From the NCBI GenBank assembly GCA_020060215.1, contig JAGVAP010000031.1:62001-126000 (forward strand): a stretch of DNA of 64,000 nt, read 5' to 3'. Every line of letters begins with the position of its first letter. Position 1 is the stretch's first letter. The notes below the pieces were generated by a model. The model worked only from the letters and a program-made list of their open reading frames with translations, was not told the origin of the DNA and made no database searches. Source of the stretch: Deltaproteobacteria bacterium (GTDB lineage Bacteria; Desulfobacterota; DSM-4660; Desulfatiglandales; HGW-15). A program made the position numbers and the translations under genes. This document shows, piece by piece, positions 24,446 to 33,158 of the stretch.

Positions 24446-25054
24446 ATGCCAAAGAAGAAAGTCAAGAGACAGCTGATCATCGACGGGGCCATCCAAGTCT
24501 TCAGCAGAAAAGGCTTTCAGGATTCGACCATCTACGAGATCGCCCAAAAGGCGAACGTCGCCGAAGGGACCATCTATCAGTACTTCAGGAACAAGGAAGA
24601 CCTGTTCTTCTCCATACCGATCGACAAGACCAAGCAGTTCTATGGCGAACTCGAGCTGCATCTGCAGGGGATCGACGGGGCGATCAACAAGATCCGGAAG
24701 TTCGTCTGGTATTATCTCTATCACCTGAAAGAGAATCCGGACTACGCGAGGGCCCTGCTGCTCGAGATGCGCGTGAACAGGAATTTCGCCCAGGGAAAGG
24801 CGTTCAAGTCTTTCAGACCCCTGACCAGGAAGCTGCTGAGGATCATCGAAGAGGGACAGGAGGAGGGTGTCCTCCGCAGGGACGTCAACATGTATTTGAT
24901 CCGGCATCTGATCCTCGGGATGTTGGAGCATGTGGTGACCCGGTGGCTGCTCCGGGGTGAGAACTATGATCTGCTGCCCCAGCACAGAGAGGTGAGCGAT
25001 TTGATTCTCCAGGGAATACGCAACCATGATGCGCTCGGCCATGATGCGGCATGA
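24446..25054 (+). CDS. TetR-family regulator 2
   Basis: A 202-aa TetR regulator. The helix-turn-helix is at about residues 8-52 (LIIDGAIQVFSRKGFQDSTI, then ANVAEGTIYQYFRNKEDLFF). The ligand domain (KIRKFVWYYLYHLKENPDYA, MLEHVVTRWLLRGENYDLL) is clearly paralogous to TetR 1 at 19153. Its own promoter with an overlapping inverted repeat suggests self-control. Its 3' end is followed within 80 bp by the LIV importer genes on the same strand, which it may also regulate. Confidence 0.88.
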   Translation: MPKKKVKRQLIIDGAIQVFSRKGFQDSTIYEIAQKANVAEGTIYQYFRNKEDLFFSIPIDKTKQFYGELELHLQGIDGAINKIRKFVWYYLYHLKENPDYARALLLEMRVNRNFAQGKAFKSFRPLTRKLLRIIEEGQEEGVLRRDVNMYLIRHLILGMLEHVVTRWLLRGENYDLLPQHREVSDLILQGIRNHDALGHDAA

Positions 25055-25133
25055 GGTTGGCCGGGTGGGGCATGGCGGAAGGGCCTGGATGATCGAACGG
25101 CAGTGCATAAATCATTTCATCATGAGGTGGCCT

Positions 25134-26336
25134 ATGAATCGTACATGCTTGCTTGCGCTGGTGATCCTTTCTTTCGTGTTCACACAACCTGTTTCCGACA
25201 GGGCGGCGTTCGCGGACTCGCTCAAGATCGGCGCCGTGGTCTCCCTGACCGGACCGGACTCCAATCTCGGCAATCAGGCAAAGGCGGGGTATGAGATGGC
25301 TGTCGAAGAGTTCAACAAGCAGGGGGGGGTCTTCGTGAAGGAACTGGGCAAGAAGGTCCCCCTGGAGGTCAAGGTCCTGGACATGGAGTCTTCCGGCGAA
25401 AAGGCGGTCGCACGGCTGGAAACGCTCTTCTCGTCGGAAAAGGTGCATGCCTACGTGGGGACCACATTCATTTCGGCCGGCTGCGGGGTGGCGGAAAAGA
25501 ACAAGGTGCCCACCGTCGTGATCGCATCCGCGGTGCAGTCCATACACGAGAGGGGGTTGAAGAACTGGTTTGCCGCAGCCGGAAAGAACCCGGATGTCGT
25601 GAGCTCCATGCTGGCCATCCTGAACACCCTCCCAAAGGAGAAAAGGCCGAAGAGCATTGCGGTCTTTGAAGAACAGACGGATTTCGGGCTGGAGATATCG
25701 GACCTTTTTCAGAAGGAAGCGGTCAAGAGCGGCTACCGGATCGCGGTCGTGCAGAAATACAGCATGCTCAACCGGGACATGAGCCCTCTGATCCAGGCGG
25801 CCAAGGCGGCGAATGCAGATGTGCTCTTCGCAGCGCCCATCATGCCGGACGGCATGACCATGATCCGTCAGATGAAGCAGCTCGACTACTCTCCCAGGGG
25901 AATCATCTTCATTCGAGGCGCAGACGATCTGTCCTGGGCCAAGGCGCTTCGGGCCGACGCCGACTATGTCCTGCTGAGCGGCGGGTGGCACCATGCCGCG
26001 TCCTATCCGGGCGTGAAGGAGCTGAACGCCGGCTACAGCGCCAAGTTCGGCCGACCGGCGGACATGCAGACCGGACCGGCATACGCCTCGGTCCAGATTA
26101 TTGCCGACGCCGTCCAGCGCGCGGGGTCCCTGGAAAGAGGCAGGATCCGGGATGCCATCGCCGCCACGGACATGATGACCGTGGCCGGTCCCATCAAGTA
26201 TCGCCCGAACGGGACCCTGCTCGATCCATGCGACGCGAGCATCCAGTGGCAGAACGGCAAACAGGAACTCGTCTGGCCCGAAAAGTTCAAGACGAAGGAG
26301 TTCATCTATCCTATGCCGGGCTGGGACAAGAGGTAG
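25134..26336 (+). CDS. LIV-type ABC importer substrate-binding protein (system 1)
   Basis: A 400-aa periplasmic binding protein of the branched-chain amino acid/amide type. Start at 25134 follows GAGGTGG and opens a signal peptide (LLALVILSFVFTQPV, cut near AFA before DSLK). The mature start SLKIGAVVSLTGPDSNLGNQ and YSPRGIIFIRGADD are typical of LivJ/AmiC-like proteins. In anaerobic aromatic degraders such proteins often bind aromatic or dicarboxylic acids rather than amino acids. First gene of a five-gene importer set followed by a CoA ligase. Confidence 0.88.
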   Translation: MNRTCLLALVILSFVFTQPVSDRAAFADSLKIGAVVSLTGPDSNLGNQAKAGYEMAVEEFNKQGGVFVKELGKKVPLEVKVLDMESSGEKAVARLETLFSSEKVHAYVGTTFISAGCGVAEKNKVPTVVIASAVQSIHERGLKNWFAAAGKNPDVVSSMLAILNTLPKEKRPKSIAVFEEQTDFGLEISDLFQKEAVKSGYRIAVVQKYSMLNRDMSPLIQAAKAANADVLFAAPIMPDGMTMIRQMKQLDYSPRGIIFIRGADDLSWAKALRADADYVLLSGGWHHAASYPGVKELNAGYSAKFGRPADMQTGPAYASVQIIADAVQRAGSLERGRIRDAIAATDMMTVAGPIKYRPNGTLLDPCDASIQWQNGKQELVWPEKFKTKEFIYPMPGWDKR

Positions 26337-26348
26337 TCGGCTCCTCTG

Positions 26349-27074
26349 ATGCTTGAACTGAAGAGCATTTATAAATCCTTTGGAGGACTGGCCGCGATCT
26401 CCAACGTGAGCCTGAGGATCGAGCCAGGGGAGATCCTCGGGCTCATCGGCCCGAATGGCTCGGGCAAGAGCACGCTCTTCAACCTGATCTCCGGCGTCAT
26501 GCGGCCCGATTCCGGCGACATCCTGTTCCAGAGCCTGGATATCACCGGCGCCGGGCCTCACGAGATCTGCCGGGCCGGGATCGGCAGGACCTTCCAGCTG
26601 GTCAAGCCGTTTGCCAGGATGACGGCCTTGAGAAACGTGATGGTCGGGCGTTCCTACGGGAGCGATCCGGCCGCGAACATGGAACAGGCCGAGAGGGAGG
26701 CCGAGGAGATCCTGGAGCGGGTGGGGCTGTCTCGAAAGAAACGGACCGTCTCAGCGGGGCTCGTCCTGATGGACCGCAAACGGCTGGAACTGGCCAGGGC
26801 CCTGGCCACCCGACCGAAGCTGCTGCTGCTCGATGAGATCATGGCCGGCCTGAACCCTACCGAAATCGAATCCGCCATTCGACTCCTTTCCGATGTGCGG
26901 GCCTCGGGCATTACGCTGATCGTCATCGAGCACGTGATGAGGGTGATCCTGGGCATTTCGGACCGGGTGGTCGTGCTGAGCACCGGCAGGATCATCGCGG
27001 AAGGCCCTCCAAAGGAAGTCGTTCGCAACAAGGGCGTCATCGAAGCGTATCTGGGGACCAAAGGGGATGCTTAG
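26349..27074 (+). CDS. livG: LIV-type ABC importer ATPase LivG (system 1)
   Basis: A 241-aa ATPase with Walker A GPNGSGKST, Q-loop RTFQLVKPF, Walker B LLLLDEIMAGLNP and the H-loop IVIEHVM. The signature is atypical: where LSGGQ is expected the sequence reads VSAGLVLMDRKRLELARAL, so the first Gly pair is degraded (SAGLVLM). The LivG-type insertion (DITGAGPHEICRAGIGRTFQ) is present. It overlaps the next gene by 8 bp. Cytoplasmic face of the inner membrane. Confidence 0.9.
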   Translation: MLELKSIYKSFGGLAAISNVSLRIEPGEILGLIGPNGSGKSTLFNLISGVMRPDSGDILFQSLDITGAGPHEICRAGIGRTFQLVKPFARMTALRNVMVGRSYGSDPAANMEQAEREAEEILERVGLSRKKRTVSAGLVLMDRKRLELARALATRPKLLLLDEIMAGLNPTEIESAIRLLSDVRASGITLIVIEHVMRVILGISDRVVVLSTGRIIAEGPPKEVVRNKGVIEAYLGTKGDA

Positions 27075-27774
27075 CGTCAGCCACATCGATGTCTTCTACG
27101 GCGACCTTCAGGCCCTGTGGGATGTTTCGTTCTCTGTTGAAAAGGGGCGTATCGCAACCCTTATCGGCGCGAACGGCGCGGGGAAGAGTACGGTGCTGAA
27201 GACCTTGGCGGGGCTTCTGAGGCCTGCCCGGGGTGAATTGCGGTTTCAGGGCATGGATGTGGCCGCGAAGCCGCCGCACAGGATGGTTCAGCTGGGAGTC
27301 TCCATGGTGCCGGAGGGGCGCAGGGTGTTTCCGGAGATGAGTGTGATCGAAAACCTGGAGATGGGGGCCTTCGTCGGCAGGGCGAGAAGGGACAGGGAGG
27401 AGACCCTGGCCTGGATCCACACGGTCTTCCCCGCATTGAAGCCCAGGTCTCGTCAGCTCGCAGGGACGCTGAGCGGAGGAGAGCAGCAGATGCTTGCGAT
27501 CGGAAGGGCCCTGATGTCCGTTCCGACTCTGCTGCTCCTGGACGAGATGTCGCTCGGCCTTGCCCCTTTGATCGTGGACGTCTTGTCGGAAACGGTCAGG
27601 CAGATCAACCGGTCCAGGTCCATCACGGTGCTCGTGGTCGAGCAGAACGTTCGAATCGCATTGGAAATGGCCGATCAGGCCTACGTCCTCGAGAACGGAA
27701 GGATCGTGTCGCAGGGGGCCTCAACGGATCTCCTCTCCAGCGCGGCCATCAGAGAGGCTTATCTCGGATTCTAG
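27067..27774 (+). CDS. livF: LIV-type ABC importer ATPase LivF (system 1)
   Basis: A 235-aa ATPase: Walker A GANGAGKST, LivF hallmark VPEGRRVFPEMSVIENLEMG, signature LSGGEQQMLAIGRALM, Walker B LLLLDEMSLGLAP and VVEQNVRIALEMAD. Partner of LivG. It ends one base before the permease start, so translation is coupled. Confidence 0.92.
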   Translation: MLSVSHIDVFYGDLQALWDVSFSVEKGRIATLIGANGAGKSTVLKTLAGLLRPARGELRFQGMDVAAKPPHRMVQLGVSMVPEGRRVFPEMSVIENLEMGAFVGRARRDREETLAWIHTVFPALKPRSRQLAGTLSGGEQQMLAIGRALMSVPTLLLLDEMSLGLAPLIVDVLSETVRQINRSRSITVLVVEQNVRIALEMADQAYVLENGRIVSQGASTDLLSSAAIREAYLGF

Positions 27775-27775
27775 G

Positions 27776-28642
27776 ATGGGGCAGGTTTTTCTATACGGAA
27801 TCATCGTCGGCGCCGTCTACGGCCTGGTGGCCGTGGGGCTCGCATTGGTCCTCGGCGTCATGCGGTACCTGAATGTGGCCCACGGGTCCTTGATCATGAT
27901 CGGGGGGTACGTCTCCTTCTGGCTGTTTACGCTTTTGGACATCGATCCTTTCCTCTCGATTCCTGCGGTCATGCTGGTGATGTTCCTCTTCGGCCTCGTC
28001 GTTTACAAGGGCGTCATTTCACCCCTGTCCAGGCTGCCCGAGGGTTGGAAGATCAACAACAGCATGCTGGTGACGTTCGGGCTCGTCTGGGTCCTCGACA
28101 ACGCGATCACCCTCCTCTGGACCCCCGATGTGAGGGGCGTCACGACCGCTTACTCGGGCGATATCGTCGCGTTCGCGGGTGTGCGAATCCCCTACATCAG
28201 CCTGGCTGCGCTGATCACCGCATTTGCCGCGATCTTCGGCCTGCATTTCTTTCTGAACAGGACCTATTTCGGCAAGTCCGTGCGGGCGACCGCCCAGGAC
28301 TGGGAGGCCGCATCCCTGATGGGAGTCGACATACAAAGAACACATCTGCTGTCGTTCGGCGTCGGGGTGGCGCTCGCGAGCATCGCAGGGGTGATCATCG
28401 TGGTGAACTATTCCATCACCCCGAGCGGAGGGCTGGAATGGCTTCTCAAGGGGTTTGTGGTCGTGGCCCTTGCCGGGTTCGGGAACATACGGGGGGTTTT
28501 TGCCGCGGGGTTGTTGTTGGGAGTGGTGGAGGGAGTGAGTGTCTATTTCGTGGGGGCGACGTACAGAGAGGTGATCGGCCTGATCATGTTCGTAGCAGTC
28601 CTGATGGTCAGGCCCCGGGGTCTTTTCACCCGCCTTCACTAG
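27776..28642 (+). CDS. livH: LIV-type ABC importer permease LivH (system 1)
   Basis: A 288-aa inner-membrane protein with about eight hydrophobic segments. It opens FLYGIIVGAVYGLVAVGLAL and has the LivH loop VMRYLNVAHGSLIMIGGYV, the cytoplasmic coupling helix SVRATAQDWEAASLMGVDI and the end VAVLMVRPRGLFTR. It forms the channel with LivM. Confidence 0.92.
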   Translation: MGQVFLYGIIVGAVYGLVAVGLALVLGVMRYLNVAHGSLIMIGGYVSFWLFTLLDIDPFLSIPAVMLVMFLFGLVVYKGVISPLSRLPEGWKINNSMLVTFGLVWVLDNAITLLWTPDVRGVTTAYSGDIVAFAGVRIPYISLAALITAFAAIFGLHFFLNRTYFGKSVRATAQDWEAASLMGVDIQRTHLLSFGVGVALASIAGVIIVVNYSITPSGGLEWLLKGFVVVALAGFGNIRGVFAAGLLLGVVEGVSVYFVGATYREVIGLIMFVAVLMVRPRGLFTRLH

Positions 28643-28684
28643 CATGGAACCGTGAGAGACACGGGGGCTTGGCGATCAGAAAGG

Positions 28685-29653
28685 ATGTCTGATATCCGCA
28701 TGTCCGGTTTCACAAGGATGGGCTTTATCCCTGGGGTTGTCCTGCTCGTGCTGGGTCTGGGTCCGGTGGTTTTCGACCTCGGCACCGATACGCTCAACCT
28801 GCTCATCATGCTCTTCATCTACCTCATCCTGGCCCAGAGCTGGAACCTGATCGGAGGATATGCCGGGCAGATCAACCTCGGTCTGGCGGCGTTTTTCGGG
28901 TGCGGCGTCATGACGACCCATCTCCTGTGGGCTGCCGGGGCGCCATTCTGGGTTGCCTTCCCGGCCGGCGGGGCCGCAGCCGGGTGCCTCTCGGTCGTGA
29001 TCGGCATCCCCACCCTCCGCCTCAGAGGGGCCTACTTTGCAATGGGGACCCTGGCGCTTTCCGAGGCGCTGAGGATCACCGTGGGCAATGTCTTTGCCCG
29101 CACCACCTATATGCCCGTGAGCCCCGAACACTACCGGTTGCTCCCCCGTTACTACCTTGCGCTGGGGGTGACGACACTGGTCCTTTTTGTGGTCTGGAGA
29201 CTTACCAGGAGCCGGGCGGGCCTCGGCATGGAGGCGGTCAGAGAGGACGAAGAGTGCGCCGGGGTCACGGGTGTGAACGTGGTCGGCCACAAGCTCGCGG
29301 CCTTCATCATCAGCAGCGTTATGGCGGGCATGGCCGGAGGGGTGTTTGCGTATTACCAGTACTCCATCCTGCCCCTCTCGAGCTTTCTGCCCCTCTGGAC
29401 CTTCGAGCCTCTCATGGCAACCTGCATCGGCGGGCCGGGGACCTTCTGGGGCCCGGTGATCGGGTCCGTGTTTCTGGTCATCCTGCGCGAGGTCTTCGCC
29501 CTTCATCTGGGCGAGGCGCACCTGATCATCTTCGGTTCCGTGTTTATCCTGGTCGTGCTCTTTCTCCCGGGAGGGTTGATCGGCATCGGCTCAGCGATCC
29601 GGAAGGCGTGGCCTTCCATGAATAGGGTCTCTCGCCCGCTTCCGCCTTCATGA
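28685..29653 (+). CDS. livM: LIV-type ABC importer permease LivM (system 1)
   Basis: A 322-aa inner-membrane protein of the LivM type. Landmarks are SWNLIGGYAGQINLGLAAFF, IPTLRLRGAYFAMGTLALSE, the coupling helix LGMEAVREDEECAGVTGVNV and PLMATCIGGPGTFWGPVIGS. The start is not firm: ATG 28685 has AAAGG directly before it, ATG 28700 is next, and GTG 28652 would add 11 residues. Completes the importer. Confidence 0.88.
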   Translation: MSDIRMSGFTRMGFIPGVVLLVLGLGPVVFDLGTDTLNLLIMLFIYLILAQSWNLIGGYAGQINLGLAAFFGCGVMTTHLLWAAGAPFWVAFPAGGAAAGCLSVVIGIPTLRLRGAYFAMGTLALSEALRITVGNVFARTTYMPVSPEHYRLLPRYYLALGVTTLVLFVVWRLTRSRAGLGMEAVREDEECAGVTGVNVVGHKLAAFIISSVMAGMAGGVFAYYQYSILPLSSFLPLWTFEPLMATCIGGPGTFWGPVIGSVFLVILREVFALHLGEAHLIIFGSVFILVVLFLPGGLIGIGSAIRKAWPSMNRVSRPLPPS

Positions 29654-29784
29654 CGCGCACGCCGCACTTCGCCGCGACGGCGGTCGCTGGAGGCCACAGG
29701 GCCTTACGAAGACAAGAAGGAGTTCGAGAATAAAGTTGCGCTAGAGTGGTACGAACATCACGCGCTCTTCCGGGGGTTAAAAAA

Positions 29785-31119
29785 ATGGACACAAGAGACT
29801 ACTGGAACCCTGTTCTCGAGACGCTTCCTCTGGAGAAGCTTTTCGATCTGCAGCTCAGGAAATTCAAGAGGATTCTTCACTGGAGCTACGAGCACTCCCC
29901 CTTTTACAGGCGGCTCTACAGAGAAGCTGGCTTCGAGCCCGGGGACGTGAAGACCTTTGACGACATCCGGCTCGTCCCCAAGGCCGAGAAGGCCATGCTC
30001 AGGGACACGCAGCAACGCGAACCGTTTCCTTATGGGGACATGCTGGCCACTCCCGTCGAGGATGTCACCGTCTTTCGCCAGACCAGCGGCACGACCGGGA
30101 CCCCCGTCTACCACGGGTTCTCCTGGCGGGACTGGGAGGTCTACACGGAATGCTGGGCCTACATCCTCTATGCCAACGGCTACCGGTCGACCGACCGGGT
30201 GTTCATCCCCTTCGGCTACAATATCTTTGTCGCCTACTGGGGCGGGCACTATGCGGCGGAGAAGATCGGGTGCGAGGTCGTCCCCGGCGGCGTCCTCGAT
30301 ACGGCTGCCAGGGTGCTCAAGATGCAGGAGCTGAAGTGTACGGCCATGATGGCCACCCCCACCTATGTCCTGGGAATGGCGGAAACCGCCAGGAAGATGG
30401 GGATGGATGCGGCAAGAGATCTGCAGGTGCGCAAGATCACATGCGCCGGGGAGCCCGGCGCCAGCGTTCCCGCCACGAAAAAGCGGATGGAAGAGGCCTG
30501 GGGGGCCAAGGTGTATGACCACATCGGGGCGACGGAGTCGGGCGCATGGAGTTACGAATGCCAGGCTCAGCCCGGCGGATTGCATGTGAACGATGCCTTC
30601 TTCATCATCGAGATCGAGGATCTCCAGACGGGCAAGCCCATCACGACACCGGGAAAAGCGGGAAAGATGATCATCACCGCACTGGATCAACAGGCCAAAC
30701 CGTGCATACGATTCGACTCCAAGGACGTCATCCGCTGGTCGGACAAGACCTGTGAATGCGGGAGGACCTTCCGGCTGATCGAGGGCGGCGTGATCGGGCG
30801 GGCGGACGACATCACCAAGGTGAAGGGGGTCCTGCTCGCGCCCACGGCCATCGAGGAAGTGGTCCGAAGCGTCCGGGAACTGGGAGACGAGTATGAGGTG
30901 GTGGTGACCAAGAAAGGGGAGACCGACGACATCCTCCTGAAGGTGGAGGTGCGGCCCGGTTGGGAGGGGGAGCAGGACGCGATCCTGAACCGGCTCAAGG
31001 ACCAGCTCCGGCTGAAGACCAACCTGGGCTACCGACTCGAGGTGCATCCTTTCGGGTCCCTGCCGAAATACGAGCTGAAGGCGAAGCGCTTCAAGGACCT
31101 GCGGAAACAGGGGGGATAG
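29785..31119 (+). CDS. phenylacetate-CoA-ligase-type (PaaK family) acyl-CoA ligase
   Basis: A 444-aa adenylate-forming enzyme of the PaaK family. Start at 29785 gives the usual MDTRDYWNPVLETLPLEKL; no strong ribosome site precedes it. The ATP loop is RQTSGTTGTPVYHG (about residues 94-107). DHIGATESGAW (near 247) binds AMP, and the C-terminal lid begins near GGVIGRADDITKVKG. CECG near 325 is a Cys pair seen in this family. It makes aryl- or arylacetyl-type CoA thioesters from the acid, ATP and CoA. Position after the LIV importer suggests it activates the imported acid, probably aromatic. Confidence 0.88.
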   Translation: MDTRDYWNPVLETLPLEKLFDLQLRKFKRILHWSYEHSPFYRRLYREAGFEPGDVKTFDDIRLVPKAEKAMLRDTQQREPFPYGDMLATPVEDVTVFRQTSGTTGTPVYHGFSWRDWEVYTECWAYILYANGYRSTDRVFIPFGYNIFVAYWGGHYAAEKIGCEVVPGGVLDTAARVLKMQELKCTAMMATPTYVLGMAETARKMGMDAARDLQVRKITCAGEPGASVPATKKRMEEAWGAKVYDHIGATESGAWSYECQAQPGGLHVNDAFFIIEIEDLQTGKPITTPGKAGKMIITALDQQAKPCIRFDSKDVIRWSDKTCECGRTFRLIEGGVIGRADDITKVKGVLLAPTAIEEVVRSVRELGDEYEVVVTKKGETDDILLKVEVRPGWEGEQDAILNRLKDQLRLKTNLGYRLEVHPFGSLPKYELKAKRFKDLRKQGG

Positions 31120-31299
31120 ATGGAGAGCTGGGATATCGATGCAATGGACGAGCGGATCCGGAAGATGCGGGTCCTTGCCGAGGAACTCAAGGAGCTGGGG
31201 AAAGGGATCCGGACGGTCGAGAGGAACACGGAGCGCATCCTGGCCAGCCTCAACGTGCTGGAGCTGAACATCAGCGCCGTCAAACCCTTCTCCAACTAG
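31120..31299 (+). CDS. small coiled-coil protein, 59 aa
   Basis: The ATG at 31120 abuts the ligase stop codon and GGGGGAT serves as ribosome site. The 59 residues (MESWDIDAMDERIRKMRVLA at the start, ISAVKPFSN at the end) are charged with heptad-like Leu/Ile spacing (VLAEELKELGKGIRTVER), so a helical hairpin or coiled coil is likely. I do not recognise the family. Tight coupling to the ligase gene suggests a partner of that enzyme. A hairpin at 31305 may close the transcript. Confidence 0.7.
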   Translation: MESWDIDAMDERIRKMRVLAEELKELGKGIRTVERNTERILASLNVLELNISAVKPFSN

Positions 31300-31304
31300 C
31301 GCTC

Positions 31305-31328
31305 ATCCGGAAATGACCCCTTCCGGAT
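31305..31328. terminator. perfect 8-nt hairpin after the importer-ligase operon
   Basis: ATCCGGAA (31305-31312) and TTCCGGAT (31321-31328) with an 8-nt loop, 5 bp after the 59-aa gene stop. There is no T run, so factor-dependent ending or RNA protection is as likely as intrinsic termination. The rest of the gap up to 31547 holds no gene I can support. Confidence 0.45.
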
Positions 31329-31547
31329 TCGCACGATCAGCGATCCGCCACCAGCGGTCAGTCCCAGGGGCGTGAATTACAGAGACCAGGCGGACCGCTG
31401 AACGCTGACGGCTGAAAGCTCCATCCGGAAACTTCTCTTTCCGTAACAGCACTGATCAGGAAGAACATGTGGATCCTGTAATCCTGTCTGAACGGGTGTC
31501 TCTTGCTCTTTCCTGAACGCCGAACCCTGAACGCTACGACCCGGATT

Positions 31548-31997
31548 TCAGTCCAGATCGACCCGTTCCTTGCAGCCGCGGCACCGCTGCGCCCCCCTGG
31601 GGAGCGGCGTCCCGCAATGGGGGCACCGGTATCGCTTCTCCTCCGCCTCCACCCACCTCTTTGTTCCGACCTCTCGACGAAGCGGCACGGACCGCAGAAT
31701 GACCTTCCTGCCCACGGGGACCGGGAAGTTCTGGATGTGTTCACACGGAAAGCCCGCGCACTGGTGACACCCGTCATAGCCTCTTTCCCGGGTGCAGGAC
31801 TTGATCGCGCACTGTTCGCAGTAGGCAAACACCTCGCCGGACAGACATCCCCGGCAGCGGATCCCCTCGGGTGGAATCCCGTACACGGGAGCCAGCCTTT
31901 CCTTGAGCTTCCGGTTGTTGTCCCGGTGGGCCATCATGATCGCACAGACCCCGCAGTACAGACCGCAGGGAGCCAGCCACTCCTTTTGGATCTCCAT
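31548..31997 (-). CDS. DUF3795-type Cys-rich protein with zinc ribbon tail
   Basis: A 149-aa protein starting MEIQKEWLAPCGLYCGVCAI, the DUF3795 opening, followed by MMAHRDNNRKLKERLA, CRGCLSGEVFAYCEQCAIKS, CTRERGYDGCHQC and FPCEHIQNFP: at least ten Cys ready for zinc or iron-sulfur binding. The tail (RCPHCGTPLPRGAQRCRGC) is a second zinc ribbon. The start is fixed by GAGGAGG within the end of the sigma factor gene; only 1 bp separates the two genes, so they are coupled. Role unknown. Confidence 0.82.
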   Translation of the reverse strand: MEIQKEWLAPCGLYCGVCAIMMAHRDNNRKLKERLAPVYGIPPEGIRCRGCLSGEVFAYCEQCAIKSCTRERGYDGCHQCAGFPCEHIQNFPVPVGRKVILRSVPLRREVGTKRWVEAEEKRYRCPHCGTPLPRGAQRCRGCKERVDLD

Positions 31998-31998
31998 G

Positions 31999-32886
31999 TC
32001 ACGCCTCCTCGATGAGCGCTCCAAGCCTTCCGGACTCCACCAGGCTCCGGACGGACTCCACGAAGCTCTCCGGCGCGGCATAGTCCGGATGGCTCCGAAA
32101 CAGCGCCGCCACTCGCCTGAGCTCGCCGAGTTCCTGCAGCCGGCCTGCCGCCGATTCGCTCCCCCGGGCATGACAGCGGTGCGCGGCCAACCGGAGATCT
32201 TTTGGATCGAGCATCCCGATCTTGGCTTCATAAGGGATGAGCCTGGCGCAGGCACAGGGATTTGCCGGGTCGATGAGGCTGCATTTCCTGGTCATGAAAT
32301 CCTGGATCTCTCTGCGTCCGCGGGAAAGACGCTGGCGAAAGGTCGCCCCGGTGATATTCAGGATCCGGCCGCCTTCCGTGCTCGTGACCTCGAAGACGAT
32401 GCCCAGGATAAAGGCCAGCCGGATCTCGCGGCTCAGGCAGAGCAGCATCCCCTGGAGGCAGGCCAGCCTTACCTCTTCCACGATGAGCCCGCTTTCGCAG
32501 ACCTCAGGAACCGCGCTCGACGATGCGAGTGCCGCCTCGATCGCCTCCTCAGCCCTTTCAAAAGAGAACCCCCGCTTTTCCGCCCGTCGTTTCCGGGTGG
32601 TGAGAAGATGGTTGGCGGCGATCCGAAATACCCAGGTGGTGAACCGGCTTTCCCCCTTGAAGTCGCCCAGGTGGGTAATGACCCTGATCAGGATCTCCTG
32701 GGTTGCGTCCTCGGCATCGGCAGGAAGGAACAGGGCCCTGAGGGCGAGGCCGTAGACCCTGTCCTGAATCCTCCTCACCAGTTCTTCCAGGGCGTCCTTG
32801 CGGCCTTCCCTGGCCTGATCCACAAGCCTTTCAAGACTTGGCCCGTTGTGGTCTTCTTTCCACATGGGAGGTCCCTTTTTGCCCAT
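31999..32886 (-). CDS. ECF-like RNA polymerase sigma factor with Cys-rich C-terminal extension
   Basis: A 295-aa protein. Region 2 is clear at about residues 30-90 (DRVYGLALRALFLPADAEDA, then TQEILIRVITHL and SRFTTWVFRIAANHLL). Region 4 is weaker (LSREIRLAFILGIVFEVTST, then RQRLSRGRREIQDFM near 190). After it comes an unusual stretch of about 90 residues with CSLIDPANPCACA and HRCHARGSE, possibly a metal or redox switch. Start at 32886 has AAAGGTG upstream; ATG 32865 is an alternative. Coupled to the DUF3795 gene. Such fused C-terminal domains often replace a separate anti-sigma factor. Confidence 0.82.
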   Translation of the reverse strand: MGKKGPPMWKEDHNGPSLERLVDQAREGRKDALEELVRRIQDRVYGLALRALFLPADAEDATQEILIRVITHLGDFKGESRFTTWVFRIAANHLLTTRKRRAEKRGFSFERAEEAIEAALASSSAVPEVCESGLIVEEVRLACLQGMLLCLSREIRLAFILGIVFEVTSTEGGRILNITGATFRQRLSRGRREIQDFMTRKCSLIDPANPCACARLIPYEAKIGMLDPKDLRLAAHRCHARGSESAAGRLQELGELRRVAALFRSHPDYAAPESFVESVRSLVESGRLGALIEEA

Positions 32887-32950
32887 TAGACACCTTTTGC
32901 GGCTCCGGTGTGACAAAAAAATGTAGGAAACTTGCGCGGCTTTCTCTTCG

Positions 32951-33019
32951 GTAGGAGCAAGCTTCCGCTTGCGATTCCTTCGACTCCGGAAAGATCTAAA
33001 GCGGGAGCTTGCTCCTGCG
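32951..33019. repeat. inverted repeat of the GTAGGAGCAAGC type
   Basis: Arms TAGGAGCAAGCTTCCGCT and AGCGGGAGCTTGCTCCTG are complementary apart from two positions and enclose about 35 bp. It resembles in form, but not in sequence, the GTAGGATGGG element elsewhere in the window. It lies upstream of the sigma factor gene. Confidence 0.65.
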
Positions 33020-33158
33020 GGGACGGACTCCCAGCCCGTCGCTCATGGAATTCGGGCACCATCTCCCACCCCCTTCAACCTGACCGGCGAGTCCGGTAAA
33101 AGGGTCAATGGAGAATCCCGGATGTTCAGATGAACAACGCTTGGGTGCGAGATCGGTC

